From Bradyrhizobium zhanjiangense (GTDB taxonomy: Bacteria; Pseudomonadota; Alphaproteobacteria; Rhizobiales; Xanthobacteraceae): a DNA stretch of 64,000 nt. This document shows positions 19,261 to 26,632 of this stretch, in pieces. How positions within the stretch are numbered: the first letter of the stretch is position 1; every line of letters starts with the position of its first letter. The position numbers and the translations under genes were made by a program. The notes under the pieces are model-generated. The model was not told the origin of the DNA, made no database searches, and worked only from the letters and a program-made list of their open reading frames with translations. Location of the stretch: assembly GCF_004114935.1 (NCBI RefSeq), contig NZ_CP022221.1, positions 8,019,001 through 8,083,000 of the forward strand, written 5' to 3'.

Positions 19261-19908
19261 ATGCCCACCATTACCGCCTTCGAAAACTCGCCCGACCGCG
19301 GCCGCGGGCAGGCCCGAGACATGCGGGTCCGCTGGGCGCTGGAGGAAGTCGGCCAGCCCTACGACGTCCGCCTCCTCTCGTTCGAGCAAATGAAGCAGCC
19401 GGCGCACCGCGCACTGCATCCGTTCGGGCAGATTCCGACCTTTGAGGACGGCGATCTCGCCTTGTTCGAGTCCGGCGCGATCGTGCTCCATATCGCCGAA
19501 CATCATGCCGGACTGCTGCCAGTCGAGCCGAATGCGAGGAGCCGCGCGATCGCGTGGATGTTCGCCGCGCTCAGCACGCTGGAGCCGCCGATCATCGAGC
19601 TCGCGATGGCGATGCTGTTCGAGCGCGACAAGAGCTGGTACGCCGAGCGCCTGCCCATGCTTCAAGATCGCGTCCGTATCAGGCTCGGCGAACTGTCCCG
19701 CCACCTCGGCGAGGCCGACTGGCTCGATGGCGCGTTCAGCGCCGGCGATCTCCTGATGGTGACGGTGCTGCGGAGGTTGAACACGTCGGGCCTGCTGGGT
19801 GAATATCCTGAAATCGCCGCCTATGTCGCCCGCGGTGAGGCGCGGCCGGCTTTCAAGCGGGCGTTCGATGCGCAATTGGCGGTGTTCACCGCGGCGTCGC
19901 GTTCGTAG
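19261..19908 (+). CDS. Glutathione S-transferase family protein
   Basis: 215 residues. The N-terminal thioredoxin-like domain (about 1-82) has the cis-proline segment FGQIPTFEDGD and the Glu-Ser of LFESGAIVLHIAE that binds the glutathione gamma-glutamyl group. The C-terminal all-helical domain includes the WLDGAFSAGDLLMV segment that resembles the N-capping box region. The catalytic residue is not obvious: an Arg-rich loop (SPDRGRGQARDMR) replaces the Ser/Cys loop. Substrate is unknown. The gene lies between two direct copies of a 127-bp repeat, so it could be lost by recombination between them. Confidence 0.85.
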   Translation: MPTITAFENSPDRGRGQARDMRVRWALEEVGQPYDVRLLSFEQMKQPAHRALHPFGQIPTFEDGDLALFESGAIVLHIAEHHAGLLPVEPNARSRAIAWMFAALSTLEPPIIELAMAMLFERDKSWYAERLPMLQDRVRIRLGELSRHLGEADWLDGAFSAGDLLMVTVLRRLNTSGLLGEYPEIAAYVARGEARPAFKRAFDAQLAVFTAASRS

Positions 19909-19931
19909 GGGGCGCCGCTCCGCGTTCAGCC

Positions 19932-20058
19932 GTCGTCCTGGCGAAAGCCAGGACCCATTACCCCAGCGCAAAGTTTGGCGAAGACTGGTGGTCCGGTACT
20001 ACGACTGTTCGCAACCGATAGATTCCGCGGTATGGGTCCTGGCTTTCGCCAGGACGAC
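19932..20058 (+). repeat. 127-bp element with 27-bp terminal inverted repeats, copy 2
   Basis: Same length, orientation and ends as the copy at 18965-19091; only scattered differences in the middle. It lies 23 bp after the stop codon of the GST-like gene. Confidence 0.9.
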
Positions 20059-20148
20059 AGCGCGGGTTTGACAAATCCCGTCCACCCATTGCGTCTGCCA
20101 CGGCGCCCCTGCATGCTGGCCTCCGCCAACACAGAGGAGCCGCCGCCC

Positions 20149-20844
20149 ATGCTGACCCTCTACTCCTACCCAGAGCTGTTCGGCGTCGCCGACAACAACG
20201 GCTACGGCCTCAAGGTCTATGCCTTCCTTAAGCTCGCGGGCGTGCCGTTCGTGCACGAGCACGTCTTCGATGCCTCCGCCGCGCCGCGCGGGCAGCTGCC
20301 TTACATCGTCGACGACGGCGAGACCATCGGCGACAGCGAGACCATCATCGCGCATGCGATCGCGAAATATCTCCTCACCATCGATGCCTTGCTCGCACCG
20401 GAACAGCGGCGCACCAATCATCTCGTCACGCGCATGCTGGACGATCTCTACTGGGTGATGTCGTATTCGCGCTGGAAGGACGAGCGCTTCTATCCGGCGT
20501 TCCGCGATGCCTTCATCGCGCAGCATCCGCAGATCGACGCGGCCGGCTTCGAGAAGGCCAAGGCCTACAACGCGCAGCGCTATCATTTCCAGGGCATCGG
20601 CCGCTACACGCCCGAGCAGGCTTACGCGCGGGGGCTTGCCGATCTCAAGGTGCTGGCCGAGATCGTGCCGGCTGCCGGCTACATGCATGGCGCGGCGCCC
20701 ACCAGCATCGATGCCGGCATCTACGGCTTCATCGCCAACATCCACTACTTTCCGATCCCGACGCCGCTGAAGGCCTTCGTCGATGCGCACGCAAACCTCG
20801 TCGCGCATTGCGAGCGGATTCATGCGGCAGTGAGCAGGACGTAG
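20149..20844 (+). CDS. Glutathione S-transferase-like protein
   Basis: 231 residues. A GST N-terminal domain (about 1-78) with GQLPYIVDDGETIGDSETII, containing the cis-Pro and the Asp-Ser motif. The C-terminal helical domain carries DLKVLAEIV and the SIDAGIYGFIANI segment. Metaxin-like GSTs have a similar layout. AGAGGAG lies before ATG 20149; an upstream in-frame ATG at 20113 is less likely because the fold starts at MLTLYSYP. It is not paralogous at high identity to the gene at 19261. Substrate is unknown. Confidence 0.82.
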   Translation: MLTLYSYPELFGVADNNGYGLKVYAFLKLAGVPFVHEHVFDASAAPRGQLPYIVDDGETIGDSETIIAHAIAKYLLTIDALLAPEQRRTNHLVTRMLDDLYWVMSYSRWKDERFYPAFRDAFIAQHPQIDAAGFEKAKAYNAQRYHFQGIGRYTPEQAYARGLADLKVLAEIVPAAGYMHGAAPTSIDAGIYGFIANIHYFPIPTPLKAFVDAHANLVAHCERIHAAVSRT

Positions 20845-20850
20845 ACTATT

Positions 20851-20932
20851 CCGTCATTGCGAGCGCAGCGAAGCAATCCAGAATCTCGCCGCGGGGACGG
20901 ACTGGATTGCTTCGCATCGCTCGCAATGACGG
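20851..20932. repeat. CGTCATTGCGAG-family palindromic repeat
   Basis: CCGTCATTGCGAGCG (left) pairs with CGCTCGCAATGACGG (right) and GAAGCAATCCAG pairs with CTGGATTGCTTC. It lies between the convergent GST-like gene and the gene at 20950, a position where it could end transcription from both sides. Confidence 0.9.
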
Positions 20933-20949
20933 CGTTGAAGCGGCGTGCC

Positions 20950-21384
20950 CTACCGCATCGTGATCGCAAGCCCGCTGAGATCCGCATTCGCCATCAACCC
21001 GACCTGCCGGCCGGTCAATTCCAGCACGGCGCCCTTCTGGTTGGTCAGCACGATGGCGCGGGCGCCGGCGCCGACGGCAAGGCCGGCACCGGCGGCGCCG
21101 TAGACGCCGGCGACATCCGAGGGGCGATTGATGTTGGAGACGCGGCCGCGCAGCACGGTTTTCGAGCCGCCGAACACGAGGCCGTAGTCGAGCCCGCCCG
21201 TGGAGAGCCCATAGGTGCGACCGCGGAAATTGAGCACGCCGCTCCCGCCCGAGCCGCCGATGATCCAGCCAGCCTTGTAGATCGTCAGCGTCACGAAACC
21301 GCTGTCGGCCCGTGCCGCCGTCGAGAGGCCAGCCAGGGCGGCGATGGCGACCAGCGCGGCGCGGAAGGTGGATGCGAGCTTCAT
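20950..21384 (-). CDS. Exported Gly-rich hypothetical protein
   Basis: 144 residues with a signal peptide to about residue 26 (ARADS). The mature part has a Tyr-Lys-Ala-Gly-Trp-Ile-Ile-Gly-Gly-Ser-Gly-Gly segment, the Arg-Thr-Tyr-Gly-Leu-Ser-Thr-Gly-Gly segment, and a Gly/Ala-rich hydrophobic stretch (about 92-108) that could span or contact the membrane. The general pattern, with short beta strands around a hydrophobic Gly-rich core, resembles small outer-membrane-associated proteins such as DUF1134/DUF992 types, but I cannot assign a family. ATG follows GGAGATCCCC. Confidence 0.7.
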   Translation of the reverse strand: MKLASTFRAALVAIAALAGLSTAARADSGFVTLTIYKAGWIIGGSGGSGVLNFRGRTYGLSTGGLDYGLVFGGSKTVLRGRVSNINRPSDVAGVYGAAGAGLAVGAGARAIVLTNQKGAVLELTGRQVGLMANADLSGLAITMR

Positions 21385-21476
21385 GGGGATCTCCGGGGGC
21401 TACTTTTCAAGGCAGGAATCGAATCAGACGCGACAAATCTATCCGATCGATCGCGGCGGCAACATGATTGCGGCGC

Positions 21477-21641
21477 GTGAGGAGTGAGGCGTGAGGCACG
21501 AGGCGTGAGGCGTGAAATGCGGCAACGCATTCAACCGTCATCGCCCGCGCAGGCGGGCGATCCAGTATTCCGAGACGGTTGTGGCTGAACCGAGAGGCCG
21601 CGGCGTACTGGATGCCCCGCCTGCGCGGGGCATGACGACGG
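21477..21641. repeat. Degenerate 7-bp tandem repeat, then CGTCATCGCCCGCGCAGGCG palindrome
   Basis: 21477-21515 is a degenerate tandem array of GTGAGGC. 21535-21641 is a palindromic element with internal hairpins GCCCGCGCAGGCGGGC and CCCCGCCTGCGCGGGG and outer arms GTCATCG/CATGACG. A diverged copy lies at 24702-24807. The gene-free stretch 21385-21850 holds nothing else I can recognise except the promoter region of the RidA gene. Confidence 0.75.
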
Positions 21642-21850
21642 AGTTTGGAGCAGCAAGCCGGCACTGCGCCATGATGCAATTCATGCCAGTGTTTTGCCCG
21701 ACGAGTCAACTTTTATTTCGGACTTTTCGAAAACGCTGATAAGCTTGGCCTTTTCTACTGTGCATGGGGTTGTTTTCGCATTTTTTGTTTTGAGCGCCCC
21801 TCGCCTGCCGGTACGCTCATGCGTCTATCGACCGTCCCCGAGGTGATCCC

Positions 21851-22234
21851 ATGCCGATCCAGCATTTCGCGCCCCCGCCGCATGTCAAGGCGCCGCCGCT
21901 GTCTTTTGCCACCCGCGTTGGCAATCTCCTGTTCGTCTCCGGCATTCCCGGCTTCGACGCCAATGGCGCGCTGCCCGATGGGTTCGAGTCGCAGTTCGCC
22001 AACGTCGTCGTCAACATCAAGCGGGTGCTGGTCGATGCGGGCGCGAGCATGCACGACCTCGTCAAGGTCAACGTGCTCTTGACCCGCGCCTCGGACGTGG
22101 CCGCCATGAACGCGCTCTATGCCGGCGCCTTCGGCCCGCCGCCCTACCCCGCGCGCACGACTTGCGTGGTGCAGGCGCTGCCCGATCCGAAGATGCTGAT
22201 CGAGATCGAGGCGGTGGCGTCGCTTTCGAAGTGA
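21851..22234 (+). CDS. RidA family protein (YjgF/YER057c/UK114)
   Basis: 127 residues, the usual size. Family segments are GNLLFVSGIPGFDANG, QFANVVVNIKRVLVDAGASMHDLVKVNVLL and PYPARTTCVVQALPDPKMLIEIEAVA. The Arg in PARTT is the residue that binds the 2-imino acid in active RidA, and the Glu of IEIEA is also present. Such trimers hydrolyse reactive enamine/imine intermediates released by PLP enzymes. GAGGTGATCCC precedes the ATG. It stands alone between repeats and the small secreted gene pair. Confidence 0.9.
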   Translation: MPIQHFAPPPHVKAPPLSFATRVGNLLFVSGIPGFDANGALPDGFESQFANVVVNIKRVLVDAGASMHDLVKVNVLLTRASDVAAMNALYAGAFGPPPYPARTTCVVQALPDPKMLIEIEAVASLSK

Positions 22235-22390
22235 GCAACGCTTAAGCACGTGTGACTTGTCGGGCACGCGGCCAAACCAAATGCGCGGCAGCAACTGACA
22301 TGTCCGTGAACGGCCGCTCCCCGGCTTGCAAAGACCCTGCTTTTCCCGCACGAATTTTCGGATCCCACTTCCCCCACAAGGAGATATTTC

Positions 22391-22651
22391 ATGCGTCGCG
22401 CGCTCGCGCTCTGTGCCGTTGCCGGCATCGCTTCGTCCGTGTTCGCCGTGCCCGCCTCGGCGAAGGTCGGCTATTACGTGATCCGCTGGGACAACACCGG
22501 CATCTGCCAGGTCTGGAACGAGGATCTGCAGTACAAGCCGTTCCAGTGGGGGGTGTCGACCTATAAGATCATCAGCAAGCCGCTCCCGACTTTCCAGGAG
22601 GCGTCGGACCTCCAGATCAAGATGCGGTCGGAGCGACGCTGCACGCTCTGA
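22391..22651 (+). CDS. Small secreted protein, first of a tandem pair
   Basis: 86 residues. The signal peptide (about 1-24) ends at ASA. The mature 62 residues include YYVIRWDNTGICQVWNE and a C-terminal Arg-Arg-Cys; the two Cys could form a disulfide. It is clearly paralogous to the next gene (shared pattern IRW-D-TG-CQ-W-E and the later PTF-EA/DAL segment). AAGGAGATATTTC is a good ribosome site and a hairpin terminator follows. Similar small proteins are widespread in Bradyrhizobium and have no known function. Confidence 0.8.
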   Translation: MRRALALCAVAGIASSVFAVPASAKVGYYVIRWDNTGICQVWNEDLQYKPFQWGVSTYKIISKPLPTFQEASDLQIKMRSERRCTL

Positions 22652-22674
22652 GCTGACGCAACGGATCGAATTTG

Positions 22675-22712
22675 AAGGGCGGGTCGCGCGAGCGATCCGC
22701 CCTTTCCGTTTT
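22675..22712 (+). terminator. Intrinsic terminator after the first small secreted gene
   Basis: AAGGGCGGGTCGC (22676-22688) pairs with GCGATCCGCCCTT (22692-22704) with a single G-T pair, followed by TCCGTTTT. Confidence 0.8.
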
Positions 22713-22864
22713 GCACGCGCATTTTCCCGCGCGCCCGCTTTGAACCTGACCGGCTGGCGGAACTACTCACATCTTGTCCGGGGCGCAGGCCCAAAAGCGT
22801 CCCGCACCGGCCTTCCCATCATTGTCGGGAGGCGCATCCCACCTTTCATTTTGAGGAGCTGATC

Positions 22865-23116
22865 ATGCGTCGTATTTCCGTGCTCTGCGCTGCCGTCGGT
22901 CTTGCCGTCACCGCGTTCGTCGCTGCGAGCCCTGCCGAAGCCAGCTATCACCTGATCCGTTGGCAGGACACCGGCTTCTGCCAGATCTGGGACGAGAGCA
23001 TCCCGACCACGCCGTGGCCGTCCGACTACTCCCGCGTCAGTGCGACCGTGCCGACCTTCGGCGATGCGCTGATGTTGAAGGATCAGGCGCTCATGAACGG
23101 CCACTGCACCTGGTAA
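22865..23116 (+). CDS. Small secreted protein, second of a tandem pair
   Basis: 83 residues with a signal peptide to about residue 26 (AEA). The mature part has YHLIRWQDTGFCQIWDE, the counterpart of the first paralog, then VPTFGDALMLKDQALMNGHC. Both Cys positions are kept. TGAGGAGCTGATC before the ATG is a good ribosome site. It has its own terminator (23142-23177), so the two genes are separate transcription units that arose by duplication. Confidence 0.82.
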   Translation: MRRISVLCAAVGLAVTAFVAASPAEASYHLIRWQDTGFCQIWDESIPTTPWPSDYSRVSATVPTFGDALMLKDQALMNGHCTW

Positions 23117-23141
23117 CAATTCGATCGACGGACGAAGAGCC

Positions 23142-23177
23142 GGGCAAGGACCTCGCGTCCTTGCCCGCGCTTTTTTT
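23142..23177 (+). terminator. Intrinsic terminator after the second small secreted gene
   Basis: GGGCAAGGAC (23142-23151) pairs exactly with GTCCTTGCCC (23157-23166), loop CTCGC, followed by GCGC and seven T (23171-23177). Confidence 0.9.
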
Positions 23178-23197
23178 CGAGCTGCGTGAACAGAGAT

Positions 23198-23289
23198 CGT
23201 AGGGCGGGCAAAGCGGAAGCTTGCCCACCGATTCCATCCGTGAAGAAAATGGTGGGCACGGCGCTTTGCGCCTTTGCCCACCCCTACGA
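23198..23289. repeat. Palindromic repeat (TCGTAGGGCGGGCAAAG family)
   Basis: TCGTAGGGCGGGCAAAG at the left pairs with CTTTGCCCACCCCTACGA-like sequence at the right, with a GGCGC/GCGCC inner hairpin and a CACCG arm. The same family frames the MITE-like element at 18596-18880 and is related to 43569-43682. It ends near the stop of the J-domain gene. Confidence 0.75.
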
Positions 23290-23306
23290 GATATCGCCAG
23301 GCGCTC

Positions 23307-23792
23307 TCACGCGTCCTTGTGCGCGCCGGGATGGATCAGGATGTCGCGCGCGGCGGCGAGGTCGATGAAGGCTTGCGCGCTGCCGCCATGGTCGGGATGC
23401 ATGCCCTTGGCGGCGCGGCGATAGGCCTGATTGATATCCTCGCACGTGAGCTGCACAGCGAGCGGCAGGCCGAGCACCTTGCGGGCGCGATCCTCGCTCG
23501 ACAGCTTCTTCGGCATGGCATTGCGGCGACCGAAGCGCGGCGCGGTCAGATCATGAATGACCTCGAGCACCACGCTGATGCGGCGCTGAGCTGCCAGTGC
23601 GACGCTGTGATCGTCATTGTCGACGGCCTGGCGCAGTACTGGTAGCGCCTGCTCCGCCGCCTGGCGCAGCGTGACGTCAGTGCTCATCCGCGCGATCTCG
23701 GCCACGAGCCGGCCGGCCTCGGCCCAATCGGCAGATTGCGCCGACCGCAGGCGTTCGAGTGCGAGTTTCCAGGATTCAAGCCGTTCCATCAT
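23307..23792 (-). CDS. Protein with C-terminal J domain
   Basis: 161 residues from ATG 23792 (a second ATG follows at once; a TTG six codons earlier is possible). Residues 1-90 form an uncharacterised helical region. The C-terminal ~55 residues form a J domain: LGL...DINQAYRRAAKGMHPDHGGS with HPD at 132-134, the tripeptide that stimulates DnaK ATPase. A J domain at the C-terminus rather than the N-terminus, without G/F or zinc regions, indicates a specialised class III co-chaperone. The client is unknown. Confidence 0.8.
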   Translation of the reverse strand: MMERLESWKLALERLRSAQSADWAEAGRLVAEIARMSTDVTLRQAAEQALPVLRQAVDNDDHSVALAAQRRISVVLEVIHDLTAPRFGRRNAMPKKLSSEDRARKVLGLPLAVQLTCEDINQAYRRAAKGMHPDHGGSAQAFIDLAAARDILIHPGAHKDA

Positions 23793-23903
23793 GCGCGCAA
23801 CGTTTAGCAATGAAGATCAGTATGCCAAGGCCGCCGTTTCCGACCCCTTAATTTCGAGTTAGCTTTTCGTGAAACTTCGAAACGAAAACGGGAGGAAACT
23901 GTC

Positions 23904-24671
23904 ATGGCATTGCTCGCAAACCACATCGCCGTCGTCACCGGCGCCGGTTCCGGCATCGGCCGGGCGATCGCAGCCGGCTATGCGCGGGAAGGCGCGCAAG
24001 TGGTGCTGCTCGACGTCAATGCCGACACGGTGGCGGAGGCCGCCCAGGAGATCCGCAAGGCTGGCGGCAAGGCCGAGAGCTTTGCGCTGGACGTGACCAG
24101 GCGTGACGATTGCTTCGCACTGGCAAAGCAAGTCGCGGACAAGGTCGGGCAGGTCTCGATCCTCGTCAACAATGCCGGCATCACCCGCCGCAACGCCTTC
24201 ACCGCCGAGACCGAGACGGTGGCGAAGGACTGGAGCGACATCATCTCGCTCAACCTCAACGGCGTCTTCAACATGACGCAGGCGTTCCTCGCGCCCCTGC
24301 GCGCAAGCAAGGGGCGCATCGTCAATATCGGCTCGATCCAGTCCTTCGTGCATCTGCGCACGCCGAGCTCGGCGGCCTATACGACCTCGAAGCACGGCGT
24401 GCTCGGCTTCACCAAGGCGCTCGCGGTCGAGCTCGGCAAGGAAGGCGTACGCGTCAATGCGATCGGGCCCGGCTTCATCGAGACCAACATCAACGCCAAT
24501 GTGCGCGCGACCAATCCGGCGCTGGTGCAGGCCTTCGTCGATCACACTCCGCTGGCGCGCACCGGCAAGCCCGAGGACATCGTCGGCCCCGCGATCTTCC
24601 TGGCTTCGGATCTGTCGGCCTATGTCACCGGAACGATCGTGATGGTGGACGGCGGATATCGGACGGTGTGA
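23904..24671 (+). CDS. Short-chain dehydrogenase/reductase, FabG-like
   Basis: 255 residues. The cofactor motif TGAGSGIG lies at 12-19, the NNAG motif at 89-92, and the catalytic triad is Ser144, Tyr159 and Lys163 (YTTSK). Asp37 after the second beta strand (LLDVNA) favours NAD over NADP. GGGAGGAAACTGTC gives a strong ribosome site. The C-terminal segment SAYVTGTIVMVDGGY is typical of SDR family oxidoreductases. The substrate is unknown; sugar acid or alcohol dehydrogenases and 3-oxoacyl reductases share this form. Confidence 0.9.
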   Translation: MALLANHIAVVTGAGSGIGRAIAAGYAREGAQVVLLDVNADTVAEAAQEIRKAGGKAESFALDVTRRDDCFALAKQVADKVGQVSILVNNAGITRRNAFTAETETVAKDWSDIISLNLNGVFNMTQAFLAPLRASKGRIVNIGSIQSFVHLRTPSSAAYTTSKHGVLGFTKALAVELGKEGVRVNAIGPGFIETNINANVRATNPALVQAFVDHTPLARTGKPEDIVGPAIFLASDLSAYVTGTIVMVDGGYRTV

Positions 24672-25041
24672 GCGAGCGCGGAAGCTCTTACCACTGGCTC
24701 AGTGTCATCGTCCGCGCAGGCGGACGATCCACTATCCCAGAGACCGTTGTGGGATACGGAAGGGCCGCGGCGTACTGGATGCCCCGCCTCCGCGGGGCAT
24801 GACAGCGGAGGATGTGGCAGCGCGGGGCATGACAGCTGCGTCGCGCAAGATAGGCCCGCATCACCATGCATCCCGCGCCAATCGCGGCGGCTTCGCGGCA
24901 TTCCTGAGGTCAATTGGTGCGATCGCCCGCGGTTAACTTTTCATTAACCAAACCGGACCACCGTAGATTCACGGCTTGGGGGTCGTTTGTTCTCGATCCG
25001 CTTCCAACGGTGGAAGCGGGCGTTGATCGGGGAGTGTATTG
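24672..25041. other. Gene-free stretch with palindromic repeat and Fis-like gene promoter region
   Basis: 24702-24807 is a diverged copy of the repeat at 21535-21641 (hairpins TCCGCGCAGGCGGA and CCCCGCCTCCGCGGGG). 24940-25041 holds the leader of the Fis-type gene, with AT-rich TTAACTTTTCATTAACCAAA that may include its promoter. I see no gene here. Confidence 0.7.
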
Positions 25042-25290
25042 ATGACCACTGTTCACGTCGCTGCGTCCGAGCCGGGCGCGCAATTCCTTGCACCGAACCA
25101 GATCGTTCCGCTGCTGATCGGCGCCACCGTCGACGAGGTCGAGCGCGAGCTCGTGCTTCAGACGCTGGCGCGCTGCGACGGCAACCGCACGCGCGCCTCG
25201 CGCGTGCTCGGCCTGTCGGTGCGCACGCTGCGCAACAAGATCCGGCTCTATGCCGCCTCCGGAATCGAAGTGCCCGCCTATCAGGATTAG
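25042..25290 (+). CDS. Small Fis-type helix-turn-helix protein
   Basis: 82 residues. The C-terminal half is a Fis-family DNA-binding helix-turn-helix: VERELVLQTLARCDGNRTRASRVLGLSVRTLRNKI (about 33-67), as at the end of NtrC and FlbD. There is no receiver or AAA domain, so it is a stand-alone Fis-like module. The start ATG at 25042 follows GGGGAGTG; an in-frame TTG precedes it. In relatives such proteins accompany flagellar regulation, but here no flagellar gene is visible, so that link is only a possibility. Confidence 0.85.
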   Translation: MTTVHVAASEPGAQFLAPNQIVPLLIGATVDEVERELVLQTLARCDGNRTRASRVLGLSVRTLRNKIRLYAASGIEVPAYQD

Positions 25291-25398
25291 CGCGCGGTGC
25301 CGATCGATGTTGAGCGATCCCGTGCGATGGGCGGGCGGAATTGCTGCTGTCGTCAAACGCCGCTAAGTAGCTTGCTTCCGTGAAAGGGGAGCAGTGGC

Positions 25399-25923
25399 GT
25401 GGCGGACGATCAGGGACGACGGCAGGGACCTCAGGGACCGCGCGGGCGGCAGGGCGAACCGGGACGGCCGGGACCGCAGGGTCATCCGGGCCGGCGCGGC
25501 CCCGACGGCGCGCGCGGCAAGCCGGGTCCACAAGGCAAGCCGGGACCGATCGGAAAGGCCGGACCGCCAGGCAAGCCCGGTCCGCAAGGTAAGCAAGGCG
25601 AAGCCGGTCCGCGCGGACCGGCCGGCGCGCAGGGGCCTGTCGGACCGCAGGGGCCCGCAGGGCCGCAAGGCCCGCGTGGCGAGGCCGGGCCGCCCGGTCA
25701 ATTGCCGTCGATCGAACAGGTGCTGCCATGGCTCGAGCAGCTGTTCGACGCCTGGGATGAACGCCGCCGCCAGCGCGAGCGTGAAGCCGCCGAGCGCGAG
25801 GCGCTGGAGGCCGCCGTGCAGGAGACTGACGAACCGATCGCCGATGATGGGAGCGACGAAGGCGAAGGCGACGATCTCAGGAAGAAGAAGAAGAAAAAGA
25901 AGAAGCGCGGCAACAAGGGCTAG
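25399..25923 (+). CDS. Collagen-like triple-helix repeat protein
   Basis: 174 residues from a GTG (after AAGGGGAGCAGTG). Residues 10-102 are 31 uninterrupted Gly-X-Y triplets, rich in GPQ, GKP, GPR and GEA, a composition that can form a collagen triple helix without hydroxyproline. A helical segment follows (about 105-150: [15 protein letters not shown], then Arg/Glu-rich coiled coil), then an acidic stretch and a basic tail of eight consecutive Lys. There is no signal peptide or membrane segment, so it is either cytoplasmic or exported by an unknown path. The coiled coil could trimerise the chain. Confidence 0.85.
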   Translation: MADDQGRRQGPQGPRGRQGEPGRPGPQGHPGRRGPDGARGKPGPQGKPGPIGKAGPPGKPGPQGKQGEAGPRGPAGAQGPVGPQGPAGPQGPRGEAGPPGQLPSIEQVLPWLEQLFDAWDERRRQREREAAEREALEAAVQETDEPIADDGSDEGEGDDLRKKKKKKKKRGNKG

Positions 25924-25932
25924 CAGACGAGC

Positions 25933-26145
25933 CTATTCCTCGTGTTCGCGTCGCGGGAGCATGCCCATGCGCTCGAACTGCCAACGCATGGCCCGATACC
26001 AGAGATAGCCGACCGCGGCGCCGCACAGGGCGAGGATGATCGTGTTCACGCTCGAGAAGGAGCCGCTCCACCACATCATCCAAGCGGTCCACAGTACCGT
26101 GAGGGTGACGGCACCTGCTTTCAAGGGAAGAAGGGGGCGGCTCAT
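25933..26145 (-). CDS. Small inner-membrane protein, hypothetical
   Basis: 70 residues with two predicted spans (about 8-26 and 32-50) and a charged C-terminus. Among three in-frame ATGs, 26145 is chosen because CGGAG lies seven bases upstream. Convergent with the collagen-like gene, 9 bp from its stop. I do not recognise a family. Confidence 0.6.
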   Translation of the reverse strand: MSRPLLPLKAGAVTLTVLWTAWMMWWSGSFSSVNTIILALCGAAVGYLWYRAMRWQFERMGMLPRREHEE

Positions 26146-26243
26146 GATCATGCTCCGGGTTATCAAAACCCCGGCGGACATCATCGCGCAGTAAGTGGGC
26201 CCTCTTCCGTGAGCCAGATCACGGAACGGGCTCTCTGGGATCG

Positions 26244-26510
26244 CTAACCGAACCGCAGCCGCGAGCGCTCCTTGGCCTTTTCCGCCTCGACCTCGCGGTC
26301 GCGCGCCGGCGCATGGGTGTGCAGCGAGCTCAACAGCCGCCGCGCGGCCTCCGACACCTCCGCCACTGCGCGCTCGAACACCTCCTCATTGGCCTGTGAC
26401 GGCTTGTTGAAGCCGGACAGCTTTCGCACGAACTGGAGCGCGCTGGCGTGGATCTCGTCCTCCGTCGCCGGTGGTTCGAAGTTGAACAGCGTCTTGATGT
26501 TACGGCACAT
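26244..26510 (-). CDS. DUF2277 family protein
   Basis: 88 residues. It begins with the signature MCRNIKTLFNFEPPATEDEI and has the later VRKLSGFNKPSQANEEVF segment, both diagnostic of DUF2277. It is a small helical cytoplasmic protein of unknown function. Cys2 and its neighbours are conserved in the family. GGAGAGACTGC precedes the start. It is divergent from the hydrolase gene at 26633. Confidence 0.9.
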   Translation of the reverse strand: MCRNIKTLFNFEPPATEDEIHASALQFVRKLSGFNKPSQANEEVFERAVAEVSEAARRLLSSLHTHAPARDREVEAEKAKERSRLRFG

Positions 26511-26632
26511 GCAGTCTCTCCGGATATGTCCAAGGACGATCGGCGGCGACGAAATCCTACATCCTTCCCCGCACTTCTGTTAAGTTCCGCGGCAACGCGG
26601 CCGCCGAATACGAGCCGCACGGGGAGAGGAAC

